A DNA stretch of 64,000 bases, from NCBI GenBank assembly GCA_964581565.1, contig CAZOOZ010000001.1, forward strand, positions 124,001-188,000, written 5' to 3'. The position numbers were made by a program, and so were the translations under genes. The notes under the pieces are model-generated. The model was not told the DNA's origin. It ran no database searches and was given only the letters and a program-made list of their open reading frames with translations. This document shows, piece by piece, positions 34,623 to 43,160 of the stretch (positions are counted from its first letter, which is position 1; each line of letters starts with the position of its first letter). This DNA comes from UBA1433 sp964581565. GTDB lineage: Bacteria; Bacillota; Clostridia; Eubacteriales; UBA1433.

Positions 34623-35429
34623 TTGACTATAGAACAAATAAAAGAGTTGCAGGCTATAGAACTAGATATCTTATTGCAAGTAGACAAAGTTTGTAAAAAA
34701 CATAATATAACCTATTATCTCGGAGAAGGCTCTCTGCTTGGAGCTGTACGCCATAAAGGGTTTATCCCATGGGATGATGATTTGGATATTCTAATGAAGC
34801 GGGATGAGTATGAAAGATTTTTAAAAATCGCACCGGCAGAAATGGGCCCGAATTATGAAGTACAGCATCCTACCACTGTGTATAGCTATTGGTCGCCTTT
34901 TATTAAAGTAAGATTGCTTGGAAAACAGAAGTTCAGGCAAAAGCATATCGCACATCTTACCGAAAATAACGGGCCGTATATCGATATTTTTCCGATGGAA
35001 TCGGTGCCGAAACTAAAAAGTCTCGGACAATTATGGCAAGGCATGAAGATAAATTTTTTGAGAGCCATGCTTACCTATAAACTAGTTCTGCGTAAACCTA
35101 ATACTATGAAAAGAAAACTAGTCACTGCATCATCCAAGTTTTTATCGATCAATACAATACACAAGATGCTTGATAAAAATTTCAAACTATATAATGACAG
35201 AAAAGATAATAATTATACCGTCACGCTTGCCAGTTATCATAATATGTTTAATCAGACAGTGCCCGATGAAGTATACGGGCAGCCTGTAGAGGTAGAGTTT
35301 GAGGGACACGTGTTTCCGGCCCCAAGGCAATACGATTATCTTTTAAGACGGGTTTATGGAGATTACACAAAGCTGCCGCCCCTAGAAAAACAGACTATTA
35401 AGCATCATTTTATAGTCATTGAAGAATAA
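34623..35429 (+). CDS. LicD-family phosphotransferase 3
   Basis: This third LicD protein, about 268 residues, has GSLLGAVRHKGFIPWDDD and DILMKRDEYERF near residues 37-70, YIDIFPMESV in the middle and YGDYTKLPPLEKQ at the end. It has no glycosyltransferase part. The start is probably TTG at 34623, with GGAG 9 bases upstream, aligning the protein with the other LicDs; the longer TTG start at 34608 has no ribosome binding site. It has its own promoter and converges on the ABC-F gene. Confidence 0.87.
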   Translation: MTIEQIKELQAIELDILLQVDKVCKKHNITYYLGEGSLLGAVRHKGFIPWDDDLDILMKRDEYERFLKIAPAEMGPNYEVQHPTTVYSYWSPFIKVRLLGKQKFRQKHIAHLTENNGPYIDIFPMESVPKLKSLGQLWQGMKINFLRAMLTYKLVLRKPNTMKRKLVTASSKFLSINTIHKMLDKNFKLYNDRKDNNYTVTLASYHNMFNQTVPDEVYGQPVEVEFEGHVFPAPRQYDYLLRRVYGDYTKLPPLEKQTIKHHFIVIEE

Positions 35430-35456
35430 ACTTTGATTATGTAAGCAACACTAGAC

Positions 35457-37340
35457 CTAATTTGAAATTTTTTCATTTAATTCAAGCCATTCATTTTCAT
35501 ATTGATTCAGCGACTTTTTATTTTCTTCATATTGTTTTGTAATCTCATCACTATTTTCCAGTTTATAAAAATCATTTTGACACATTATGTCTTCCGCTTC
35601 GCTGATTTTTTGTTCAAGGTCGGCTATTATTGTTTCCAACTCTTCAATACGCTTCGCTATTTTCTTTTCTGTGTTATCGCGTTGAGGACGCTTATTTTTT
35701 TGTTTAATTTTTCTTATTTGCGCTTCAGCCTCCCGGCTTGCTTTGCGAGCGAGATAATAATCATAATTGCCGTCGTAAAAGTTGACGGTATCATCTTCAA
35801 ACACCAATAAATGATCGCATATATTATTTAAAAAGTACCTGTCGTGTGAGATGAATATAAGAGTACCGTCATATTGCTTCAAAGCCTTTTCAAGCGCTTC
35901 CATAGAATAAATATCCAAATGATTGGTTGCCTCATCCAAGAGAAGAAAATTTGCACCTTTAAGCATCGTTTTAAGCAAATTTAACCTGCTTTTTTCTCCT
36001 CCGGAAAGAACGGAGATATCTTTGCCTACATCTTCCGCGAAGAATAAAAACGAGGCCAGATAATTCCTGGCTTGCTCAACGGATAAGCTCCTGTCTTCCG
36101 AATAAATTATTTCTTCTAGAACAGTATCATGTTTAAAATGAAATTGCTGTTCAAAATAAGCAATATCTACATTGTGACCGTAATTTAATTCGCCACTGTA
36201 CTGAGTATCTTTACCGGCGATAATCTTTAGCAAGGTGGATTTTCCGATGCCATTTGGACCGAATATGCCGATTTTTTGATTTTTGTAGAAAATATGTGAA
36301 AAATCTTTAAGGATTGGCTTAAAATCAAAAAATTTAGATAGGTTTTTTATTTCCAGAACAGTTTTGCCTGAAGGAGTATTACATTTAAACGATAAATCCA
36401 TATTGATATTGTTTACGGACGGTTTGTCGATACGGGGCAATTTATCAAGCGCTTTTTGCCTGCTCTCGGCTTGCTTTATGCTTTTTTCTCTGTTGTATTG
36501 ACGAAATCGTGCAATGATCTGCTCCTGGCGCGCGATCTCTTTTTTTTGTTGTGTATATTGATTATAATCTTCTTCGTTTTTCTTATTTTTTAATTTTATA
36601 TAATTTGTGTAGTTTCCATGATATATGGTCAATTTCGTATTTTCAATTTCAAAAATTTTTTCCACAAGAGCATCTAAAAAATATCGATCATGCGAGATGA
36701 TGATAATGGCGCCAGGATAATCCTTAAGGTAATTTTCCAACCATGATATTGTAGAGATGTCAAAGTAATTGGTCGGTTCATCAAGAAGCAATATATCCGG
36801 TTTTTGCAAAAGAAGTTTTATAAAGGCTATCTTGTTTTGCTGCCCGCCGCTAAAGGTGCCAACAGGACGCGATAATTCTTCGTCATTAAAACCAAAGCCC
36901 TTCAAAGCACCTTTAATAAAAGAAGGATAAGAATACCCGTCTTGCTTTTCATACATATCGAGCAATGCTGCGTATTTGTTTAATAATTTATCGGTCTGTT
37001 CTTGAATATGGGTATGAGGTAACTCATTTTGTATATTTGTTATTTCGTTTTCTATGAGAAGTAAATCTTTGAATTCGCTTATAAGATTATCATAGGCATT
37101 AAGGGACAAATCAAGAGCCGGCATCTGAGTCAGCTGGCCCATTTTTATGCTGGGAGATTTGCTGATGCTGCCGCTATCCGGAGGCAAGATGCCTATAAGC
37201 AAATTAAATAATGTGGTTTTACCGGCACCGTTTTTGCCCACGATACCTATCTTTTCAGATTTATTTAAAGAAAAAGAAATATTATTAAGTATGGCGGTAG
37301 AGCCAAATGATTTATTTATATTGCTGACAGTAAGTAGCAT
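35457..37340 (-). CDS. ABC-F family ATPase (Uup/YdiF-like)
   Basis: This soluble double-ATPase of 627 residues has no membrane domain and acts on ribosomes in the families studied. Domain 1 has GKNGAGKTT and FSGGQQNK with LLLDEPTNYFD. Domain 2 has GPNGIGKST and LSGGEKSR with LLLDEATNHLD. The linker between them is Lys/Arg/Gln-rich and the C-terminus (about 530-627) is a charged coiled coil, as in Uup/YdiF-type members. The start at 37340 is chosen over the longer 37430 frame because AAGGAG precedes it and homology starts at MLLTVSNINKSFG. Translation quality control or antibiotic protection is possible. Confidence 0.92.
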   Translation of the reverse strand: MLLTVSNINKSFGSTAILNNISFSLNKSEKIGIVGKNGAGKTTLFNLLIGILPPDSGSISKSPSIKMGQLTQMPALDLSLNAYDNLISEFKDLLLIENEITNIQNELPHTHIQEQTDKLLNKYAALLDMYEKQDGYSYPSFIKGALKGFGFNDEELSRPVGTFSGGQQNKIAFIKLLLQKPDILLLDEPTNYFDISTISWLENYLKDYPGAIIIISHDRYFLDALVEKIFEIENTKLTIYHGNYTNYIKLKNKKNEEDYNQYTQQKKEIARQEQIIARFRQYNREKSIKQAESRQKALDKLPRIDKPSVNNINMDLSFKCNTPSGKTVLEIKNLSKFFDFKPILKDFSHIFYKNQKIGIFGPNGIGKSTLLKIIAGKDTQYSGELNYGHNVDIAYFEQQFHFKHDTVLEEIIYSEDRSLSVEQARNYLASFLFFAEDVGKDISVLSGGEKSRLNLLKTMLKGANFLLLDEATNHLDIYSMEALEKALKQYDGTLIFISHDRYFLNNICDHLLVFEDDTVNFYDGNYDYYLARKASREAEAQIRKIKQKNKRPQRDNTEKKIAKRIEELETIIADLEQKISEAEDIMCQNDFYKLENSDEITKQYEENKKSLNQYENEWLELNEKISN

Positions 37341-37543
37341 GTATTCTCCTTCATTTAAAACATATTCTTGTTTACATCTGTGTAATTTATGATATAATAA
37401 TATTGTTAAATATAAAACAAAGTAATTCAAACCTTGAGAGGCTGGCGCAAGAATTAATTTTTAATTATAAAGGCTGGCTGAATAAATATCAATGAAAAAT
37501 AAAAAAGATAATTGTTAATACATAAATAGAACTGGAGGCGAAT

Positions 37544-38188
37544 ATGCAGACATTATCTAAAAATGCACCTATGCCGGTAGTGAGAAGGTTACCTAAATAT
37601 CACAGATATTTAAAAGAATTGCTTGAAGAAGGTATTTATAAAATATCGTCAAAAGATTTATCTGCCAGAATGGGCCTCACGGCATCTCAGATCAGGCAGG
37701 ATTTAAATTATTTTGGTGGGTTTGGACAGCAAGGATACGGATATAATGTAGAAGACTTAATCGCTGTGATTGAAGATATTTTATCCATCAATACTCCGTC
37801 CAATTATATTATTATTGGTGCCGGCAATTTAGGCAAAGCCATTACAAATTATATATTTGGCTTGGACGGCAATGCAAAAGTATGTGCAATGTTTGACAGC
37901 GACGAAAATAAAGCTGGGTTATCCGTAAAAGATATTCCCATATACCATATGAAGGAATTAGAAAATTTTACGAAAGAAAATGTAGTTGATATCGCAATTT
38001 TAGCTGTACCTAAAACAGCGGGGCTTGAAGTGGCGCAGGAAATCATAAAGAACAATATAAAAGCTATCTGGAATTTTTCTACGGCGGATTTAGAGCTGGA
38101 TAGTGATATTGTTATTGAAAATGTTGCTATCAATGAGAGCTTCTATGTGCTTACGTATTTGTTATCGGAAAATCATAAAAACGCTTGA
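37544..38188 (+). CDS. rex: Redox-sensing transcriptional repressor Rex
   Basis: Rex binds NADH or NAD+ and represses fermentative and respiratory genes when the NADH/NAD+ ratio is low. At 214 residues it has the usual length. The N-terminal winged helix (about 10-80) contains ISSKDLSARMGLTASQIRQD and FGGFGQQGYGY. The Rossmann domain has GAGNLGKAITNY (GxGxxG, about 88-99) and an acidic residue in MFDSDENKAG. GGAGG lies 8 bases before the start. A half-site TTGTTAA sits about 30 bases upstream; the full Rex palindrome is not visible, so autoregulation is unproven. Confidence 0.96.
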   Translation: MQTLSKNAPMPVVRRLPKYHRYLKELLEEGIYKISSKDLSARMGLTASQIRQDLNYFGGFGQQGYGYNVEDLIAVIEDILSINTPSNYIIIGAGNLGKAITNYIFGLDGNAKVCAMFDSDENKAGLSVKDIPIYHMKELENFTKENVVDIAILAVPKTAGLEVAQEIIKNNIKAIWNFSTADLELDSDIVIENVAINESFYVLTYLLSENHKNA

Positions 38189-38292
38189 CATTTTGTTTTA
38201 ATAATGTTATGTTATAAAAAATATAATTTGACAACGGCGTCAACGAATAATACAGGGATAGATGTATTTCTTATTTAGTTGGCGTTTTTTTA
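38185..38292 (+). promoter_or_regulatory. glnA promoter and terminator-like leader (candidate attenuator)
   Basis: TTGACA (38185-38190) and TATGTT (38208-38213), 17 bases apart, overlap the end of rex. Downstream, CGTCAAC (38238-38244) pairs with GTTGGCG (38278-38284), one G-T pair, and the arms extend inward through ATACA (38250-38254)/TGTAT (38263-38267). A T-run follows directly. This is a terminator shape between the only promoter I see and glnA, ending about 20 bases before its ribosome binding site, so glnA may be controlled by antitermination. Confidence 0.5.
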
Positions 38293-38310
38293 ATTTTTAG
38301 GAGGATTAAT

Positions 38311-39645
38311 ATGAAAGATGTATGTACAAAAGAAGATGTACTAAGAAAAGCCGATGAGCTCGGTGTCGAGTTCATACACTTGCAATTCACGGATTTAACC
38401 GGAATATTGAAAAATATGTCAATAACACGCTCGCAACTGGAAAAAGCATTAGATAATGAAATTATGTTTGACGGCTCTTCAATTGATGGATTTGTTCGAA
38501 TTGAAGAAAGTGATATGTACTTAAGACCAGATATCTCCACTTTTGAAGTTTATCCGTGGAAACCTCAAATTGGTCAAGAAGCAAGATTAATATGCGACGT
38601 ATATACTCCTGACGGCGAACCTTTTGAAGGATGCCCGAGATACATTTTGAAAAAAACAATACAAGAAGCAAAAGATTTGGGTTATGAAATGTATGTAGGT
38701 CCGGAATGTGAATTCTTCTTGTTCCATTTAGATAACGACGGAAAAGCGTCTCTGCGAACACATGACGAAGCAGGATATTTCTCACTTGCGCCTGTTGATT
38801 TAGGTGAAGCGGCAAGAAGAGATATGGTGCTTACACTTCAAAAAATGGGATTCGAAATCGAAGCCTCTCATCATGAAGTAGCAATTGGCCAACATGAAAT
38901 AGACTTCAAATACGCAGATGCACTTACAGCGGCAGATAATATTATGACCTTTAAAATGGTTGTGAAAATTATCGCTCAAAGACATGGGCTTCATGCAACA
39001 TTTATGCCGAAACCGATTTTTGGAATAAACGGTTCAGGTATGCATACAAATCAATCGCTGTTCAAAGACGGCAAAAATGCTTTCTATGATCCGAACGGCA
39101 AAAATCAATTAAGCGAAGCAACATATCAATATATTGCCGGATTGCTAAACTTTGCAAAACCGATGGCAGCTATAACAAATCCTACAGTTAATTCTTACAA
39201 ACGTCTTGTTGTAGGATATGAAGCACCGGTATATTTGGCATGGTCTCCGAAAAACAGAAGTCCATTGATTCGTATCCCGGCTAAAAGAGGAGCAAGCACA
39301 CGTGTTGAGTTGAGAAATCCTGATCCGTCAGCAAATCCTTATTTGTCACTTGCGGTGAATTTGGCTGCAGGCCTTGAAGGAATAAAACAAAAAATGACAG
39401 CTCCCGAACCGGAATCTTCGAACTTATATCATATGAGTGAAGATGAAAGAGCGGCCAAAGGCATCAAAAGCTTACCGGCTACTTTAATAGAAGCGGTTAA
39501 TGAGCTTGAAAACAGTGAATTCTTAATGGGTGTTTTAGGACCTCATGCATCAGAAAAATACATTGAAGCAAAAAGAACAGAGTGGGACAGCTATAGAATG
39601 CGTGTCAGCCAATGGGAATTAGACACTTATTTAAACACAATATAA
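38311..39645 (+). CDS. glnA: Glutamine synthetase, type I
   Basis: This enzyme makes glutamine from glutamate, ammonia and ATP. It has 444 residues, typical of the short GSI-alpha form of Firmicutes. The N-terminal beta-grasp contains MFDGSSIDGFVRIEESDMYL. Metal-binding glutamates appear in VGPECEFFLF and HHEVAIGQHEIDF. NGSGMHTNQSLF and the ATP-binding NRSPLIRIP with RVELRNPDPSANPY are intact. GSI-alpha lacks the adenylylation loop, so regulation is expected through GlnR or feedback binding rather than adenylylation. AGGAGG precedes the ATG. Confidence 0.98.
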   Translation: MKDVCTKEDVLRKADELGVEFIHLQFTDLTGILKNMSITRSQLEKALDNEIMFDGSSIDGFVRIEESDMYLRPDISTFEVYPWKPQIGQEARLICDVYTPDGEPFEGCPRYILKKTIQEAKDLGYEMYVGPECEFFLFHLDNDGKASLRTHDEAGYFSLAPVDLGEAARRDMVLTLQKMGFEIEASHHEVAIGQHEIDFKYADALTAADNIMTFKMVVKIIAQRHGLHATFMPKPIFGINGSGMHTNQSLFKDGKNAFYDPNGKNQLSEATYQYIAGLLNFAKPMAAITNPTVNSYKRLVVGYEAPVYLAWSPKNRSPLIRIPAKRGASTRVELRNPDPSANPYLSLAVNLAAGLEGIKQKMTAPEPESSNLYHMSEDERAAKGIKSLPATLIEAVNELENSEFLMGVLGPHASEKYIEAKRTEWDSYRMRVSQWELDTYLNTI

Positions 39646-39710
39646 TATTAATTATATAAAATAAACTATATAGATAAATAGTATATTATTTATATATATT
39701 AATTCTCTAG

Positions 39711-39747
39711 AACTGTATGTGTATACTTGCACATACAGTTTTATTTT
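39711..39747 (+). terminator. Terminator after glnA
   Basis: ACTGTATGTG (39712-39721) and CACATACAGT (39730-39739), a perfect 10-base-pair stem with an eight-base loop, followed by TTTATTTT. Confidence 0.85.
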
Positions 39748-39794
39748 GAATATACTAAAATAATTAAAAAAATCAGAATATTTAAAAATTTTAC

Positions 39795-39822
39795 TTGCAT
39801 AATTTTTATACTATGTTATAAT
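39795..39822 (+). promoter_or_regulatory. Promoter of ilvE
   Basis: TTGCAT (39795-39800), 16 bases, then TATAAT (39817-39822), about 40 bases before the start codon. Confidence 0.75.
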
Positions 39823-39862
39823 ACGAGGAAAATTATCTATAAACTGGAAGGAAAAAACTATT

Positions 39863-40930
39863 ATGAACATCAAATTTAGCCAATCAAAAACCAAAAAAGA
39901 AAAACCTTCGTGGGACGAATGTGGATTTTGCAATTATTATTCAGACAATATGTTTGTCGTTGATTATGACGATAAAATCGGATGGCATAATGCAAGAATC
40001 GAAGAATACGCACAATTTCTGATTGATCCCGCCGCTTTGGTTTTTCATTACGGACAGGAAAGCTTTGAAGGCATGAAAGCTTTTTATGGGGTAGACGGAA
40101 AGATAAGACTTTTCAGACCGGAAAAAAATATGGAACGTATGAATGACACGCATGACCGTTTGGCGATGCCGACTTTTGCTGTGGATGAAATGCTGGATGC
40201 GATCGAAGAACTTATTAAAATAGATCAAGATTGGGTTCCGCCAAAAGATGGAATGGCGCTTTATATCCGACCATTTTGTATCGCGACCGGAACACATCTC
40301 GGTGTAAAACGTTCCGATAAATATATATATTTTGTAATCTTATCTCCTGTAGGAGCATATTATCCCGAGGGAATGAAACCCACAAAAATATATATTGAAG
40401 ATAAATACATACGTTCGGCACAAGGTGGTATCGGCCATTATAAAGCCGGAGCAAACTATGCAGGTACGCTAAAACCGGGCGAAGAAGTTATTCAAAAAGG
40501 TTACTCGCAGATATGCTGGCTTGATGCTAAAGAAAATAAATATATAGAAGAAGTTGGAACGAGCAATATTATGTTTGTCATAGACGGTAAAATTGTAACG
40601 CCGCCTCTAACAAGAGGAACTATCCTTCCAGGGATTACAAGAGCTACTGTCATTCAGCTCGCCAATGAGTGGAGTATTCCGGTGGAAGAGAGAGATATCA
40701 CTGTTGACGAAGTATTTAAAGCGGCGGAAGAAGGTAGATTAACGGAAGCCTTTGCAACGGGTACGGCAGCGGTTATTTCTCCTGTAGGATTATTGAAATG
40801 GAAAGATAAAGAAGCTGTTGTAAACAATCAAGTCATTGGTGAAATTTCACAAAGATTATATGATGAAATCACAGACCTTCAATATGGTAAAAAAGAAGAT
40901 ACAAGAGGCTGGATTAAGGTAATAGAATAA
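39863..40930 (+). CDS. ilvE: Branched-chain amino-acid aminotransferase
   Basis: This PLP-dependent fold-IV enzyme interconverts valine, leucine and isoleucine with their 2-oxo acids. It has 355 residues, the group II (longer) length. FHYGQESFEGMKAFYG begins the fold. The PLP Lys is in IGHYKAGANYAG (near residue 196). EEVGTSNIMFV carries the conserved Glu that contacts the cofactor, and PGITRATVIQLA with TGTAAVISPVG bind the phosphate. GGAAGG precedes the start. It stands as a single-gene unit between two terminators. Confidence 0.96.
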   Translation: MNIKFSQSKTKKEKPSWDECGFCNYYSDNMFVVDYDDKIGWHNARIEEYAQFLIDPAALVFHYGQESFEGMKAFYGVDGKIRLFRPEKNMERMNDTHDRLAMPTFAVDEMLDAIEELIKIDQDWVPPKDGMALYIRPFCIATGTHLGVKRSDKYIYFVILSPVGAYYPEGMKPTKIYIEDKYIRSAQGGIGHYKAGANYAGTLKPGEEVIQKGYSQICWLDAKENKYIEEVGTSNIMFVIDGKIVTPPLTRGTILPGITRATVIQLANEWSIPVEERDITVDEVFKAAEEGRLTEAFATGTAAVISPVGLLKWKDKEAVVNNQVIGEISQRLYDEITDLQYGKKEDTRGWIKVIE

Positions 40931-40975
40931 AATTTGTAATTCGGTTAATCTTAGGAATCATAATAGTATAATTAT

Positions 40976-41008
40976 AGGGATAGTAAATATGTTTTATTAT
41001 CCCTTTTT
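40976..41008 (+). terminator. Terminator after ilvE
   Basis: GGGATA (40977-40982) and TATCCC (40998-41003), with further pairing of TAAA and TTTA inside, followed by five T. Confidence 0.8.
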
Positions 41009-41113
41009 CTATTATTGAGATATATATTTATAGAATTGATTTATCTAATTATTTATTATAATATATAATATGAATAAAAATCATAAAAAATATAATATAA
41101 ATGAGAGAGTTAA

Positions 41114-41983
41114 ATGAATATTCAAAAATATAAAGCTTTTGTAGAAACAGCGGAATATAAAAGCCTAACAAAAGCGGCAAGTGTTCTTGGGTGCACACAA
41201 TCAGCGATAAGCCATATACTTAGCGATCTTGAAAAAGAATGGGGAATTATCTTATTTAAACGCAATCGATCAGGTGTTAGAATTACTGTTGACGGAGTCA
41301 AAGTATTACCTTTTGCACAAGAAGTCTGCGATGCACATGAAAGGCTTCAAATGCAAATAGAAGACTTGCATGGATTGAAAGCGGGGTTTATTCGGATCGG
41401 GGCTTTTTCGAGTGTGGCGACACATTGGCTTCCGACCATCATTAAGATTTTTAAAAGAGATTATCCAAAGGTAGATTTTGAACTGCTTATCGGAGAGTAT
41501 GCAGAAATTGAAAGTTGGATTATCCAAGGCCGCGTTGACTGTGGATTTTTAAGGCTGCCTACAAAACCCGGACTTGAAAGCATCTTCTTAGGCCAAGATA
41601 AACTATTGGCGATATTACCGCAAAATCATCCGTTGGCAAAGGGCGATAGATTTCCGATTAATGCTTTCAATAGTGAACCGTTTATACTTTTAGAGAAAAG
41701 TGCAAAATCAGAAATAACGGAAATCTTCGAAAAATATCATCTTTCTCCCAATATACAGCTTACAACATGGGATGAATATACAATTATGTCAATGGTCGAG
41801 CAGGGGATGGGAATCAGTATTTTGCCTGAATTGATTTTAAAGCGTATGCCCTATCATATCATTAGTAAAGAGCTGGAAGTGGCCGCATATCGTAAAATAG
41901 GCTTTGTCATGAGGGATTCCAAGACAGCCTCTCTTGTGCTTAAACAGTTCATTGGGTACTTGCAGTACAGAAATAACCCTTAA
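41114..41983 (+). CDS. LysR-family transcriptional regulator
   Basis: This 289-residue regulator has an N-terminal winged helix-turn-helix (residues 3-60: TAEYKSLTKAASVLGCTQSA then ISHILSDLEKEWGIILF). A substrate-binding-like effector domain follows from about 90, starting IRIGAFSSVATHWLPTIIK. The effector is not predictable from sequence. It converges on the FMN-dependent hydroxy-acid oxidase-like gene across a shared terminator, and lies downstream of ilvE on the same strand but is separated from it by a terminator. Confidence 0.92.
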   Translation: MNIQKYKAFVETAEYKSLTKAASVLGCTQSAISHILSDLEKEWGIILFKRNRSGVRITVDGVKVLPFAQEVCDAHERLQMQIEDLHGLKAGFIRIGAFSSVATHWLPTIIKIFKRDYPKVDFELLIGEYAEIESWIIQGRVDCGFLRLPTKPGLESIFLGQDKLLAILPQNHPLAKGDRFPINAFNSEPFILLEKSAKSEITEIFEKYHLSPNIQLTTWDEYTIMSMVEQGMGISILPELILKRMPYHIISKELEVAAYRKIGFVMRDSKTASLVLKQFIGYLQYRNNP

Positions 41984-42001
41984 ATGAAAGTATACAAAAA
42001 A

Positions 42002-42040
42002 GAGCTGCCTCAATTTAGTGAGACAGCTCTTCTCTTCTTA
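42002..42040. terminator. Bidirectional terminator between LysR and oxidase genes
   Basis: GAGCTG (42002-42007) and CAGCTC (42024-42029), extended by CTCA/TGAG after one mismatch, with T-rich sequence to the right and A-rich sequence to the left. It can serve both convergent genes. Confidence 0.7.
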
Positions 42041-42069
42041 CTTATTTTAAAAAAGCAAATTGTATAAGC

Positions 42070-43089
42070 TTAAAACAATTTATCAATAAAAATTTTGTCT
42101 TTTGTAATTTCTGCAAGATTTTTTGCGCCTGTCATCATCATGGTTTCTTTAAGCTGCCCACCTATCATATTTGTATAAAGCTTTGCGCCTTCTTGATCCG
42201 CTCCATATACCGCAAGGACATAAGGTCTGCCTATCATAACCGCATCGGCGCCCATAGCTAAGCATTTGTATACGTCTATGCCGCTTCTTATGGCACCGTC
42301 TATAAATATTTTCATTTTGCCCTTCACCGCACCGGCAATTTCTTCGAGCATTTCAATCGGTGCAGGAGTCTGGTCTTGAACACGACCGCCGTGAGTTGAT
42401 ACAACGATTCCGTAAGCGCCCGTATCCAAAGCTTTCTTTGCTCCGCCCGCAGTCATGACGCCTTTTATAAGTACAGGTATCTTGACGCTGGAGATGAGAT
42501 ATTCCAGCTGCTTTACAGATTTGGGGCCGACAGGATTTGCACCTCCCTGCACTAAAGAAAGACCTGCCCCGTCTACATCGGTGGCAACGGCTATGATTCC
42601 GTTAGCTTCGGCTTCTTTAAATTGTCGCAGCATGACATCAACGGGCCACGGTTTTACTGTAGGTATGCCGAGTCCTCCGACTTCTACGATCTCATCAAGA
42701 GCTTTGTCATCATTGGGATCGAAAAAGGTAAACGCAAGAGTACCGGCATCTTTGCAGCCATAAATGACAGCTTTGTTATAGTCGTGATAATTGTATTTTT
42801 CACCATACTGTATATGTGTTCCCATTATAGGAGCCGCAAATACCGGATATTTAAAATTTTTGCCAAACAGTGAACAAGAAGTGTCAATTGGTGCATCGTC
42901 ATAGATGGTATCCATATGTACCTTAATTTCCTGAAGTTTTTTATACGAACGTACAAAGCCGTCTCCCGTAGCTTTCCCTCCGGGGCCTGGAATTGTGCCT
43001 CTGCATGCTTCGCCGTTACATATTTTGCACACTTTACAGTTTCCGTTCATATGTTTACGTGCGCTTTCTAAAATTTCCGCATAAGTCAT
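42070..43089 (-). CDS. FMN-dependent alpha-hydroxy-acid oxidizing protein with N-terminal Cys cluster
   Basis: This 339-residue TIM-barrel flavoprotein belongs to the lactate/glycolate oxidase superfamily. The catalytic region STHGGRVQDQTPAP has the conserved His and Arg (usual form HGGRxxD). GAIRSGIDVYKCLAMGADAV and MIGRPYVLAVYG bind the FMN phosphate. PVLIKGVMT contains the conserved Lys. Unlike classical members it has a cysteine cluster near the N-terminus (C18, C21, C24 and C29: CKVCKICNGEAC), suggesting a metal or iron-sulfur site, as in some anaerobe versions. In an anaerobe it probably acts as a dehydrogenase; the substrate is unknown. Confidence 0.85.
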   Translation of the reverse strand: MTYAEILESARKHMNGNCKVCKICNGEACRGTIPGPGGKATGDGFVRSYKKLQEIKVHMDTIYDDAPIDTSCSLFGKNFKYPVFAAPIMGTHIQYGEKYNYHDYNKAVIYGCKDAGTLAFTFFDPNDDKALDEIVEVGGLGIPTVKPWPVDVMLRQFKEAEANGIIAVATDVDGAGLSLVQGGANPVGPKSVKQLEYLISSVKIPVLIKGVMTAGGAKKALDTGAYGIVVSTHGGRVQDQTPAPIEMLEEIAGAVKGKMKIFIDGAIRSGIDVYKCLAMGADAVMIGRPYVLAVYGADQEGAKLYTNMIGGQLKETMMMTGAKNLAEITKDKIFIDKLF

Positions 43090-43160
43090 TGATCTACCTC
43101 CAAATATATTTTTTAGTTAATATTATTGTTATTCGTTCCATGTATTTAAATTTCAATCAT

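Noticed and set aside
37500..37530. Rex operator upstream of rex
   Set aside because: Only a half-site TTGTTAA is clear; the second half does not match.
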